A stretch of 64,000 bases of DNA from Tachypleus tridentatus. Lineage: Eukaryota; Arthropoda; Merostomata; Xiphosura; Limulidae. Numbering within the stretch: the stretch's first letter is position 1; each line of letters begins with the position of its first letter. Made by a program: the position numbers and the translations under genes. A model generated the notes under the pieces. That model saw nothing but the letters and a program-made list of their open reading frames with translations, made no database searches and was not told the origin of the DNA. Below, piece after piece: positions 11,989 to 23,509 of the stretch. Location of the stretch: NCBI RefSeq assembly GCF_004210375.1, contig NC_134834.1, positions 145,299,009 through 145,363,008 on the forward strand, given 5' to 3'.

Positions 11989-13755
11989 ATTCCGAAACAT
12001 TCAACTAAAGTAAATAAATCGTTTCGCTATCCAACTCTCAACTTATATATTTCATTTCACTCCTTCCTCCGAAAATCACAAAGTAAATATGTGGTAAATA
12101 TGGGCTCTATTCATCACGGGTATCGAAAACCCGAATTTTACCATAGTAAACCTGCAGACTTACTGATGAGCTCTTGGGGATCCAACTTCATGAACAGCAT
12201 TAAACGTTTTTTGTTTTGTATGTGTGCGGTTTTGAGCTTACCAAATAACTAAACAATGTTATTATTTCCTGGTTTGAAATTAACACTGTATGCCCGGGCA
12301 TCATTTACTCCACAACAAAGGTTTTAGCAGTATCAAAACTATAAAGACTTAAGGAATACAAAGAGGTCACATTCTCGGTCAATTTGACCGAGCTCATTTA
12401 ACTGTTACGCTTGTTTAAAGGCAGACTTTGTGAAAATTATTCTGCAACTATACTTGTAGTAAAATTCGTGTTTTCAGTCAATGGCTGTACCATTGATGTT
12501 GGTAATTTGGGCAAATGTATATTTGTTGTTCTGGTTTCTAAACTGTCTTTAAATATCAATGCTTTTGTCTTGATTTACTTACTGATTAAGTATTATTTTA
12601 TTATAATTTACACCTTTTACAATACGAACAAATCTTCCTTACTGTAAACAATGTCTTTAAATGCGATCTTACTATCCTTTTTATTCTATAACTAGGAAAT
12701 CGTTTTATTAAATTCTTTATTTTCTTATGAAACTATTCATAAGTACTTGTTATTTTATAAATATGGACTAATATTTTACAGAGATTAACAATGTACTTAT
12801 ATGAGATAAAACTATAAAATTTGAAATATAACCCTGCTAAAGTGCTTTATGAAAAACTTCACCGTCTAATACTTACTTCTTGTTAGATACTAAAGCTTCC
12901 AATAAAAGTAAATTGTTGAGTTTCTTAAAGTTCAACCGTGAACTTTACATTATCATGTCTGCCGTTCAGATGTTCACGTAACCGATTTTGATGTTTCATA
13001 TCGTTAAATATTGCAAAAGTATCACCCGTATACCATCATTAGCATATAGATTTGATACTATTCGGGCGTTCCTTCAACCATTGTTTTCCAAGGTAGCACA
13101 GACATAGATTAGCTAATGACTGAGACAATCTGGAACCAATATTAGCTCTATCTGTCAGAACAAAGTTATTATCATCAGAAAGAAAATGGGACTTCTTGGG
13201 AAGCAGTTCTAATAGTTTTTTGAAAGGCTGTCTTACAAGCTCTGTAATGTCTCCTTCAAAGGAATAACCGCATATAACGATTCATCATCAGAACAAGCAC
13301 AGTATTTATTTCTATTTAATTTGAGATCCTAAACTTCACTGGAAAACATAAAATTCTCTTTTATAATATGAATGAAATGGGTAAATAATTGTGAAGTATT
13401 TTAGCTTACGTAAAATATATAAGAAACAATTCGACTTTTCAATATCCATAAGACCTACGCAGTACCTTATTTAGTATTCTATAACAGGGTTGGGTAGAAT
13501 ATACCAAGCTGATTCTTTCTGAAGGCTGGCAGGAGAATAATAAAATAATAAATAATAAAATACAACTGGGCCTTTTCAAGCGGATTTTCTTCCTCCTGTG
13601 ACTTTATCATACTTGATTTTTGTGCTTTTTTTATATGTGCACAGGATTAGCAGTCAATATTAAAGGTTTTTCAACTGAATCTTCATTGTTTAAGGTGATT
13701 TTGTTTCCTGAATGTTCTATTAGGATTTTTTTGCAATTTTCGTCGATCTCTATTA

Positions 13756-13856
13756 CTAACTGTAATGTGTATCTAAAACTACTAACTGTAATGTGTATCT
13801 AAAACTACTAACTGTAATGTGTAGCTAAAGCTGCTAACTGTAATGCATACCTAAGA
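13756..13856. repeat. Short tandem array, 26-bp unit x4
   Basis: CTAACTGTAATGTGTATCTA begins units at 13756, 13782, 13808 and 13834. The first two are identical and the last two diverge. Confidence 0.9.
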
Positions 13857-14094
13857 TTTCTAGTTATAAAGTACATCTGTCTGCTAACTTGTATTTGTTT
13901 ACACATTTCTCCTTTTCGTATGTGCTTTAATAAGCTTTTACATTTATAAACGCTTTAATAAGAATGGGCGAATAGAGACAAACCTTTGTTTACCTTCTAT
14001 CTTAACCACTGACATTGAATAAAAACCATCTTACGAATCACTACACATATTAGTGTTCTCAAACTTTAAAAGTTGTTTTGTCTCAGGTAACACA

Positions 14095-14450
14095 TACACA
14101 CAAACAGACTAAGCAGGGTGAGCTGCACATTTGCAAAGATGGCGGTAGCTGACACATTACACACATGTGAATATCACAGGATGAGTTGCACATAGTTGCA
14201 AAAGCACACACAAATAGACCTAGCAAGCAGAGCTGGACGTGGTTATGATGTCACACACGAGTGACTAACAGGCTTAGCTGCGCATGGCTACGACATCACA
14301 ATAACATAGATGTAGCAGGCTTAACTAACGTAACTACTACATCACAAGTAAATGGATGTAGTAGGCTTAAATGCGCGTAGCTATCACACCACACACGAAT
14401 GGATGTACCAGGCTTACCTACTTATTTGCAAACATTGAAAATGTCACACA
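14095..14450. repeat. Degenerate tandem repeat, about 47-bp unit
   Basis: The theme 'atggatgtagcaggcttagc' followed by 'tgcgcgtagctacgacatca' recurs, with AGGCTTA at 14270, 14317, 14363 and 14410. Earlier weaker units extend back to about 14100 ('agcagggtgagctgcacat'). Confidence 0.75.
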
Positions 14451-14788
14451 AAGACAAATATAGTTCACTGAGCCGAAAAGCTTCAAAGGTAGTAACAAAA
14501 TGATATTACCTTCAGACGAATTAATACAACTGAGCCACAAAACTGACTCTTTTTGGTATAATTTAATGATTCAAAGCAGTTTTCTAAGTCAGAAAGATAA
14601 AACACCTGATGTCACTTAGCATACATATGGCATAATGAATAATTTCTTTGTTTGTTTTTTAATTCTCTATATTTTGTCTCGATATAAGTCTGTGTGACTG
14701 ACAATTCCATAAGTTGAGTAGGAACTGAATAAACTTTCAAAAAAGGCTTAAGGTACGAAACAACTAATACAGGTAAGCTTAAGAGATA

Positions 14789-16404
14789 CAGTTACGACAG
14801 AAAGCGTTCGTACTTCTAAGTGTTTTTTTGCTCATAACTTAAAAAGTATCACGATTAGGCAAATAGAAGTGTAGTATTTTATAAATATCATACTAACACA
14901 TATCTACATAATTTTTATGTAAATTAAAAGACAAATAAACTGTTATAAACAAATAACCAAAAATAGGATGAGCAGAAAGTGTTCGTATGGTTCAGAACGT
15001 GTGAAGAAACTGATATTCCCGTAAAATTTTTAGTTTGGCGAATAAACTTCATTAAACAATTCCAGAACTAGACACTGAGTTCATAATTATTGGAATTTAG
15101 CCAGTAAAAAATGTACTCCCGGCAATTTAGCGCCGTCTCCGTCATTATCTGCTTGGTGATCATGGTGAACAGGAAACAACTGTCCAGTGATTTAAAAAAC
15201 CGAATTATTGTAAAATACAAGTCTCGTGTGTCTCTTTCCGGTATTGCTACACAACATAATGTACCGAAATCTACTGTTCAAAGCATAATTGCCAAGTTTG
15301 AGCTTACAGGATCAACTCCTAAACTCCCTCGTTCCGGACGCCCCACCAAAATTCCAGAGAGAATCAAGAGGAAGGTTCTCAGAGACGTTAGTAGGAACCC
15401 TCGTTTAACACGTAATGGCATACAGAAACTCCTAATGGAAACTGGGGTTGAAGTAAGCACCTCTACTGTTACGAACATGTTACGCTCTTCTGGGTTCAAA
15501 ACATGCCGTCCTCGTAGAACTCCATATTTAAAGCCTGTTCATTTAGAAGCACGATTGAGGTATGCAAGAAAGAATGTAGATAAACCCTTTACTTATTTAT
15601 TGGAAGAGCATTCTTTGGTCAGACGAGACTAAAATCGAGCTTTTCGGCCACAATAATGATCGCTATATTTTCCGTAAGAAGGAGGAACGAAATATTCCAA
15701 AGAACACAGTCCCTACAGTTAAATACGGAGATTGCTCGATCATGCTATGGGGTTCCTTCAGCTCTGCTGGTGTAGGCAGCCTTCACCGCGTCAACGGAAT
15801 CATGAAAAAAGAAGAGTACGTTGATATATTAGGCACTTATATAAAAAATGATACTTGGAACTTGCGGCTTGGGCGTCGTTGGATCTTCCAGCACGATAAT
15901 GACCATAAGCACACATCGAAATATGTGCAATCCTGGTTGCAGAGGAACCATATAAGCGTTCTGGAGTGGCCATCTTAGTCACCCAATCTCAACCCAATTG
16001 AAATCGTTTGGCATGAGTTGAAGACCAGGGTTCATCAGCGTCATCCGAAAAACTTGCAAGAGTTGGAGGCCTTCTGTAAAGAAGAATGGAAAAAAATACC
16101 AGTCGAGTACTGTCGAACGAACATGGAGGGCTATGAGGAATGATTGCGCTAAGTAATTCACCTGAAAGGCTACATAACTGACCATTAAAGTAGACGCACG
16201 AATACTTTTTGCCCCTCCTATGTTTGGTTATTTTTTTATAAACAGTTTATTTGACATTCAATTTACATAAAAATTTATTTAGATGTGTGTTAGTATAATA
16301 TTTATAATATACTGTACTTTCATTATCATAATCATGATACTTTTTAGGTTATGAGGAAAAAACTTCTCACGATACAAGGGTACGAACATTTTCCGTCGTA
16401 ACTG
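14789..16404 (+). mobile_element. Tc1-like transposon, copy B, with IR/DR ends
   Basis: The ends CAGTTACGACAGAAAGCGTT and inverted ...TTTTCCGTCGTAACTG are flanked by TA at 14787-14788 and 16405-16406. Layout is the same as copy A, including internal direct repeats at about 14972 and 16195. At 1,616 bp it is the more complete copy of the coding part. It lies within the doublecortin-gene intron, opposite in strand to the host gene. Confidence 0.93.
15162..16188 (+). pseudogene. Tc1-like transposase, frameshifted (copy B)
   Basis: The N-terminal HTH region starts MVNRKQLSSDL and stays open to 15632. The same TTATTTAT duplication as in copy A breaks the frame just before LWSDETKIELFG. The catalytic part is then open longer than in A: MLWGSFSSAGVG through FQHDNDHKHTSK to LEWPS, with a stop at about 15976. 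A further fragment carries NPIEIVWHELK, and another stop precedes the natural end. All three catalytic acidic positions (SDET, HDND, NPIE) are recognisable. Inactive as read. Confidence 0.92.
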
Positions 16405-16668
16405 TAACTAGTGTAAGTAAATAAAAGATAAACACCTAAATACGTCGTTTAATACGTTACTATCGAAATGTTGTATGGGATTTTCGTAACATGTTGCCAT
16501 ACTGACATGAAAAAAAGACAGAGTTATCTTTTTGAGGGTTCTATAAACATATGATATAATAATAACGCTTGGTATGGTGTCATTTCTATTACACAAATAC
16601 ATATATAGCTCAGTACATTTATTTTACTACCTTTCACTAAACAATAAATTTATAAATATTCCTGACAG

Positions 16669-16835
16669 TGTATCTCAGAAAGGCTGGTATGGGTATTAAC
16701 ACTTTTACTAATAAAGCAGAAACAACGTTTCGACTTTCCTAGGTTATCTTCTCTAATTAGTGAAAGTGTTAATACCCATTCCAGCTGTTCTGAGATACAT
16801 TTTTACTGTAAGTGGGTTTCTCGTCACCAAGATAT
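16669..16835. repeat. Foldback repeat, 47-bp inverted arms
   Basis: The left arm (16669-16714, TGTATCTCAGAAAGGCTGGT...) is the reverse complement, with a few mismatches, of the right arm (16752-16800, ...TTCTGAGATACA). The roughly 35-bp loop contains 'caacgtttcgactttcctag'. Sequence continues past the right arm as 'aagtgggtttctcgtcacca'. A related unpaired copy lies at 21340-21738. The 'gtcgaaacg' block plus this tail reminds me of Penelope-like element ends, but no GIY-YIG or RT frame is present, so that is weak inference. Confidence 0.7.
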
Positions 16836-17344
16836 ACATTGTGTAGTGCAGCTCCACCTATTATAAATATTTCTATATCAGTTACATTCCTAAGCTTATT
16901 AACAATTCCTAATAGTATTTTTTCCCCATACTAACTGAGTCAAACGGTCAGTTAATCAAATTAAAGAGGATAACCTAGTGATCATCCAGATTTTGCAATA
17001 TTAGCCTTTTAGGTCAAAATGTTTAATCATCACGTGCCAATCTTCAAATACAATCCTGAAAATCCATAGAAAAAATATTTTCCTGAAGTATTTATACTAA
17101 GAGTCGTAAATATCTTCTTTCATCGTGTTTATGATTTTCATAACACAAGCAACTGTGATCGTCGTAAGAGTTCTGTTATCATCCACATGATTTCATGACT
17201 CAAGTTGTGCTAGAGTTGAAAACACTTGCAGAATGAAATAGAAAAAAAAACGTTAATAAATAAGCAACAAAAAAATGCAATTAGAGCTTTATTTTTGTTG
17301 TTTGAACTTATTTATGATCTTATTACGAAACGATTAGTAAGTAA

Positions 17345-17582
17345 TCTGATGATCGCGGGTTCGATTCCCCGTTACACCTAACATGCTCGCCATTTCAACC
17401 TTGAGAGCGTTATAATATGACGGTCAGTCCCATTATTCGTTGGTAAAAGAGTAGGCCAAGAGTTGGCAGTGGATGGTGATGACTAGCTGCCTTCCCTCTA
17501 GTCTTACACTGCTAAATTAGAGATAGCTAGCGCAGATAGCCCTCGTGAAGCTTTGCGCTAAATTCAAAAAACAAACAAACAA
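17345..17582 (+). mobile_element. SINE family A copy, 5' end degraded
   Basis: The head is recognisable only from 'gatcgcgggttcgattcccc'. Body and tail ('gctttgcgctaaattcaaaa' then CAAACAAAC) are intact. Confidence 0.85.
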
Positions 17583-18477
17583 AGCTATTATAAATAAAAC
17601 CCATAGTTAAAATAGATGTGTTTAAAACTATCATATAGAAAATACATTTGTTCAGAGGCACTTTAAAACTCGTAAGAATTAACCAAAAATATTTCTGGAT
17701 ACGTTATAATGAGTTTGAAAACTGTTTCAGTGAACTTCTTGTGGATTTCAACCACCATAACAAACCTATCCACGAGTAAAACTACGGTGACCATCATAAG
17801 TCCTGAACAGCGTCCATTGTTTCTAAAAATACCAGGCTAAATGACACGAATGTTACCGAAATCGTTATAACTGTCAAAGGTAATAAAAAACACAAAATAA
17901 ATATAATTCTAGTTTATAAAAAAAGAAAGAAATATGTTATTTTTTGCAAGAAAAATATATTTATATCATTTTGAAACTTCATGTTCCAGATAGAACCTTT
18001 TCTAAATAAAATATGATTCTCATGGTTTACCTAATGGCTTCGTTCTCCCGGAACAAATAGTTATTAATATATCATAATTCTAAGCGGGGCTTTGATCATA
18101 ACAGCCCTTTAGATACGTAATACAAATATAATTTATTTTATTTCATTTTTATATGGCGTTTTATTTATAATAACTACATTACGAGCAGTTCTGTCTTATA
18201 ATATTAAATATGGTTTTATATCTATAATAACCTCTAGTAGTTTTATATTATAATAATTGTGAATTTGTTATTTTATTTATAAATCACCCTGTAGCTCTTA
18301 GCATGCAATAAATAAGCTAATTATATGACGTCACAGATACGTAACGGATTAATATGTTCCACGTCACATCTGCTTTAAGCAGTACCAATACTCTTAAAAA
18401 ACATAAATCTTAGGTGGTTTATCGCATTGCTGTAAGTTAAATATTTTATAATCGACCCTTTTTCTAATTATTTATAC
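17583..18477. other. Unassigned AT-rich intron sequence
   Basis: No feature recognised on either strand. Confidence 0.4.
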
Positions 18478-18486
18478 GCTTAACGT

Positions 18487-18612
18487 CCCCGCTAGTCCAG
18501 AGGTAGGTCTACGGATTTACAACGCTAAAATTAGCGGTTCGATTCCCTTCGGTGGGCTCAGCAGATAGCCCGATGTGGCTTTGCTATAAGAAAACACAAA
18601 CACACACACTAT
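18487..18612 (+). mobile_element. SINE family B copy with 9-bp TSD
   Basis: Starts 'ccccgctagtccagaggtag', has GGTTCGATTCC and 'gtgggctcagcagatagccc', and ends in an ACACAC tail. Direct repeats GCTTAACGT at 18478-18486 and 18613-18621. Confidence 0.9.
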
Positions 18613-19111
18613 GCTTAACGTGAGCTTTGCATGGAATTACATCATCAAAGTTCGCAGCTCCCTCTGGCTAACAAATAAATTATAAGATTAGAAACATACA
18701 GCTTACAACATTGCCGTTATCTATACCATAACTGGCTTCCTTACGCCCAATCTTATTATTCGAAAGTGGACTATTGAGAATTGTAGTTTCTAGTTTGTTG
18801 TAACATCAAAAATATAAGTTTTGGTTTTCATGCAGTGTTCTTTTTTATTGTTTAAAGGTAGATGATTTCTCTAAAGTTGCACTTGCTGTATCGTGAAAAA
18901 GTAATATAAATAAAGGACAAACGATATATAACGTTTCAACTGAAAGTTTTCCGTGTTGTAAGCCCAAAAGTTTAATGAGTTCTGGAAAAAAGAGATAACA
19001 TTACAGCCGATAGAGACTCGGAACACGCGATATATATACAGTTTAAACCATACAATATGGTTTTCTCATTAGAAACACGTGTAACACAAGTACTTTTTCT
19101 TTATTTTTCTT

Positions 19112-19366
19112 TTTTAATTTCGCGCAAAGCTACACGAAGGCTATCTGCGCTAGCCGTCCCTAATTTAGCAGCGTAAGACTACGGGGAAGGCAGCTAGTCA
19201 TCATCTCCCACCGCCAACTCTTGTACTACTCTTTTACCGACGAATAGTGGGATTGATCACACATTGTAATGCCCTCACGGCTGAAAGGGCGAGCATGTTT
19301 GATACGATAGGGATTCGAACCCGCGACGCTCAGATTACGAGTCGAACGCCTTAACCCACCTGGGTA
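19112..19366 (-). mobile_element. SINE family A copy, reverse orientation
   Basis: Runs from 'aatttcgcgcaaagctacac' to 'cgccttaacccacctgg'. ACAAGTA on both sides is a possible 7-bp target duplication. Confidence 0.9.
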
Positions 19367-19494
19367 AAACAAGTAAAGAGAGATGAACATTATTACCAAT
19401 CTTATTGTTGTGGTGTTGCATCACTCCAAATGTTCATCAACATTATTCTTCTACTCTCTTGTACAATCGTCATAATATACAATTGTATTTTCTT

Positions 19495-19850
19495 GAAAAA
19501 ATCATCATTTCAAGTTCTTTATGAATATACAGTTAATTTTCTGTAAAATTGTAATTTCAAGTTCTTGTTAACATAAAAATTCCAGGTTCTTCACTGAATA
19601 TATTTCTAGTTTGTTGTGAAAAATCACCATTCCAAGTTTTTTTTATGGAATATACAGGTAGTTTTTCGTAAAATCGTAATTTCAAGTTCTCATTGGAATA
19701 AACCTCTAATTTGTTGTAAACTAATTCCATGTTCTCCATTGAATATATTTCTAGTTTGTTGTTAAGTAATAAATGGAATCTTTTCATGGAATTTACCACT
19801 AAGTTGTTGTAAAATCATGATTGAATTATTTCTCTACGTAATCATTATTA
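19495..19850. repeat. Minisatellite, about 45-50 bp degenerate unit
   Basis: The recurring theme 'tcaagttcttcattgaatat' + 'atttctagtttgttgtaaaa' is found near 19512, 19558, 19583, 19633, 19683, 19728 and 19772. The open frame across it is a repeat artefact. Confidence 0.75.
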
Positions 19851-20384
19851 AAATGTATTGTTTTGGTTATTTGAAACATAGAACTACAGTTTTGTTCAAA
19901 ATGTTTGTATATTTTGTAACAAATGAGATTGTTATTATTAATGTGGAATACAAATACACTTAGGTCTGTCAAACTGAGGAATGTATATTATGTTAAACAT
20001 CTACATATTAAAGTTGTATAATGAGACAGGTTATTTAGGCTTTATAAACGATTTGTTAGAACAACAAACAATTTTATAAGACTCTCCTAGAAATATTTGT
20101 AATTCGATATATCACTTGTGACAACAAACTCTTACCAAAGCATATATATATAATAACCAAATATGAGATCAATTTTTATAAATAGCGTCTATAGCCTTAT
20201 ATCAATTTATATTAAACGTTCAGTGGTTAGTTCGTTCTCCTCGTACTCTAAACACCAGTATAACGCGATCAGACATGCTGTCAATGAGGTTATGGATGTA
20301 ATCTATCATGATTTTATTCCAAATTGTTACTAGAGGGCACTGCAACTTAGATACAGTAGCTAGTCTAGTTTTGTACTTTGCAAT

Positions 20385-21150
20385 TTTTTATACCCAATAG
20401 TTCTCAATGGGATTACAATCTAGAGTTTTTACTGGATATGACAATCTTGTAATGTCCTCTTTGGCGAGATAATCCGGTACAGTGTGCATACTGTGGGTAA
20501 TGGCATTATGATTCTGGAACACATACTTATTGCCAAACTTTACCCTAACATATGATAGAAATATCTCATCCACATGATGTCTGTCGGAGGCACCATTGAC
20601 GTTTCCCTGAAGAATATGAAAATCAGTTTTTCCACCATGATGAATAGCTGCCCAAACATGTATTGCACCACTTCCAGTATGTTCTCTATGGGAAAGACAG
20701 TCTTCCAACATCTCTTCTCTAGTAAAACGACGAGCACAAATTCTATTATTAGCTCTAACAAGCCGGAAGCAGGACTCATTTGAAGAGTTGACATGTCTCC
20801 AACGCCCTAACTATAAGTTGGCATGCTGTCTTGTCCAAGTAACACAGTGACAGCGATGAATTCTCGTTAATTTTGGTTTGCAGATAACGTTGTTTGGTCA
20901 GTCTCTCGTTCACTGTTCTTCTGAATACACTGGAATGAATGTGTCCAATCATTCCTGTCGTAAAGTGTTACAAGACTTTTTTTTTTTACCTTGATGTGTT
21001 AACCCGATCAAAACACTGTTATCTTGGGCAGTACATTTTCTTTTGTAATTTAACAGTAGACTTTCCTGGAAAGTGTTTCCCGTAGTCCAATGATGTTTCA
21101 GGATTCTGGATAGAGTGTGTTTCATACTACTTCTGGATAGTCAAAAATTT
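20385..21150 (-). pseudogene. Decayed Tc1-like transposase, different family from copies A/B
   Basis: The minus strand preserves HVWAAIHHGGKTDFHILQG, then an equivalent of the second catalytic block (FQNHNAITHS, where Tc1 relatives have FQ(Q/H)DNARPH) and DCNPIENYWV with the catalytic Glu. Upstream frames at about 20780-21150 retain scattered N-terminal pieces (RRTVNERLTKQRYL). The Asp of the second block is replaced by His and several stops and shifts are present, so it is dead. I could not define terminal repeats. Confidence 0.8.
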
Positions 21151-21372
21151 TAACGCTCTATTACCTTTAATATGTGACGAGGCTTAATTCTACATGAAGT
21201 ACAAGAAAACTATCTGAGCAAAGGGCTGATCTGTTTCGAAACAGGCTATAACAGAAGCACGTCCTCTCACACAAAACAGGTGTGTGTCTGTGTTTTATAA
21301 ACCTATGTGCAAGACAAACCAGAATAACAACTCATATATGTTTGTGCGATCATACGTTGCCTCCTCTGCTTA

Positions 21373-21653
21373 GGGCCTACATGGCCAGGTGGGTTAAGGC
21401 GTTCGACTCGTAAGTTGAGAGTCGCGGGTTCGAATCCTGGTCGCACCAAACATACTCGCCATTTCGGCCGTGAAGGCGTTATAATATGACGGTCAATCCC
21501 ACTATTCATTGGTAAAAGAGTAGCCCAAGAGTTGGCGATGGGTGGTGATCACTAACTGCTTTCCCTCTAGTCTTACACTGCTAAATTAGGTACGGCTAGC
21601 GGAGATAGCCCTCGTGTAGCTTTGCGCGAAATTAAAAAAAAAACATAAACATT
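21373..21653 (+). mobile_element. SINE family A copy nested in another repeat
   Basis: A full head (GGTGGGTTAAGGCGTTCGAC, B box GGGTTCGAATCC), body and A-rich tail. Perfect direct repeats CTCTGCTTA at 21364-21372 and 21654-21662 flank it. The sequence it interrupts is the repeat also found at 16669. Confidence 0.93.
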
Positions 21654-21740
21654 CTCTGCTTATCAATAAAAGTGTTAATACCCATAGCAGCCGTTTTAAG
21701 ATACATTTTTATTTCAAGTGGGTTTATCGTCATCAAAAAA
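21654..21740. repeat. Second copy of foldback/Penelope-like repeat end
   Basis: 'aaaagtgttaatacccatag' through 'ttaagatacatttttatttc' and 'aagtgggtttatcgtcatca' matches the right half of the repeat at 16669-16835. The left part sits before the SINE (to 21363). Confidence 0.75.
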
Positions 21741-21843
21741 ACCACATTTTTGACCAAAATGTTTGCAAACTGTTCTCCATTTGATATTATTATTTAGATG
21801 TGTGGAGTAGTTATTGAGTAGATGTCCGAATTGTAGCAAACTA

Positions 21844-21904
21844 CTTCAGGTAATCAAAACAGTAAAATCATAAAAAGTCTATTGTTTTGATTACTTGAAG
21901 TTAT
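21844..21904. repeat. Perfect-looking hairpin next to minisatellite
   Basis: ACTTCAGGTAATCAAAACAG is followed after a short loop by its near-complement TTGTTTTGATTACTTGAAGT. The stem is about 20 bp with few mismatches. Confidence 0.75.
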
Positions 21905-22985
21905 ACAACAAACTAGTTTGGTTTATCTGGGGTGATAATTTGTTGTATAACTATTATTTAAAAAAGCGTATGATTTATCTGGAGTGCTAGCTTGTTATAA
22001 AACTATTATTTAAAAAGTGTCTGGTTTATCTGGAGTACTAGTTTGTTGTATAACTATTATTTAAAAAAGCGTCTGATTTATCTGGAGTGCGAGCTTGTTA
22101 TACAACTATTATTTAAAAAGTGTCTGGTTTATCTGGAGTACTAGTTTGTTGAAGAACTATTATGTAAAAAATGTCTCGTTTATCAGGAGTGCTAGTTTGT
22201 TGTAGAACAGTTATATAAAAAGTGTCTGGTTTATCTGGGGTTCTAGTTTGTTGTATAACTATTATGTAAAAAAATGTCTGGTTTATCTGAAGGCTAGTTT
22301 GTTGTACAACTATTATGTAAAAAAGTGTCTGGTTTATCTGGAGTTCTAATTTGTTGTAGAACTATTATTTAAAAAAGCGTCTGATTTATCTGGAGTGCGA
22401 GCTTGTTATAAAACTATTATTTAAAAAGTGTCTGGTTTATCTGGAGTACTAGTTTGTTGTAGAACTATTATATAAAAAGTGTCTGGTTTATCTGGAGGCT
22501 AGTTTGTTGAAGAACTATTATGTAAAAAAATGTCTCGTTTATCTGGAGTGCTAGTTTGTTGTAGAACTGTTATATAAAAGGTGTCTGGTTTATCTGGAGT
22601 GCTAGTTTGTTGTAGAACAATTATTTAAAAAGTGTCTGGTTTATCAGGAGTGCTAGTTTGTTGTAGAACAGTTATATAAAAAGTGTCTGGTTTATCTGGG
22701 GTTCTAGTTTGTTGTATAACTATTATGTAAAAAAATGTCTGGTTTATCTGAAGGCTAGTTTGTTGTACAACTATTATGTAAAAAAGTGTCTGGTTTATCT
22801 GGAGTTCTAATTTGTTGTAGAACTATTATTTTAAAAAGTGTCTGGTTTATCTGGAGTGCTAGTTTGTTGTAGAACTATTATTTTAAAAAGTGTCTGGTGT
22901 ATCTGGAGTGCTAGTTTGTTGTAGAACAATTATATAAAAAGTGTCTGGTTTATCTGGAGTGCTACTTTGTTGTAAATCCATTACT
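21905..22985. repeat. Minisatellite, 51-53 bp unit, about 21 copies, with higher-order structure
   Basis: The unit is approximately 'gtctggtttatctggagtgc' + 'tagtttgttgtagaactatt' + 'atttaaaaa'. The word TTTATCTGG or TTTATCAGG starts units about every 51-52 bp from 21922 to 22950. Distinctive variants repeat as blocks: a three-unit block with 'ctgaaggctag' appears at about 22210 and again about 461 bp later, and the 'gcgtctgatttatctgg' variant recurs about 306 bp apart. Confidence 0.93.
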
Positions 22986-23271
22986 TAAAACAAAATCCTG
23001 TGGTTTACGTGTTGTCAAATTATACTAATGTACTAATTTAGTCTAAAATTATTATTAAAACGAAGGGTGTTTTGTTTCCATGGAGAGAACAGTGCTATTT
23101 GTTGTAAACATTAACGAACAATCTCTGTTGTACGCTCACGAGTCGTCTGCAGTGAACTGACAGTACACTTGAGAGAAGAAAAAAAGTATTTCATTCGAGA
23201 GTCCAGTAGAATGTTTAGTTTCACTTCACTATTTGGTAAAAACTTTAAGTTTGTAATAATAACAGAGTAAA

Positions 23272-23280
<9 letters not shown>

Positions 23281-23307
<27 letters not shown>
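23281..23307. repeat. (AT)n microsatellite
   Basis: An uninterrupted AT dinucleotide run of about 13 units after a CAACAAC segment. Confidence 0.95.
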
Positions 23308-23390
23308 ACAGTATTTCAATGGTGTAACATTTACAAAGTAAATACTTTCGGCAAAATGTTTCACAATCCATTTTTCTTTTATTGCTCCCC

Positions 23391-23505
23391 GTTGGCAAAA
23401 CGGCATGTCTGCGAACTTATAATGGTAGAAACGGGGTTTGGATACTCGCGTTGGGCAGAGTACAGATAGTTTATAATAGAGCTTTGTGGTTAAATACAAA
23501 TAAAC
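23391..23505 (+). mobile_element. SINE family C copy, diverged
   Basis: 'cggcatgtctgcgaacttat', 'gtttggatactcgcgttggg' and 'gctttgtggttaaatacaaa' align in order with the cleaner copy at 32788. Confidence 0.7.
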
Positions 23506-23509
23506 AATT

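Noticed and set aside
19557-19799. 80-codon minus-strand frame with repeated NKLE(V/I)YS
   Set aside because: A translated minisatellite, not a protein gene.
21905-22985. Possible CRISPR-like array from regularly spaced repeats
   Set aside because: The whole unit repeats without unique spacers, and the DNA is clearly eukaryotic.
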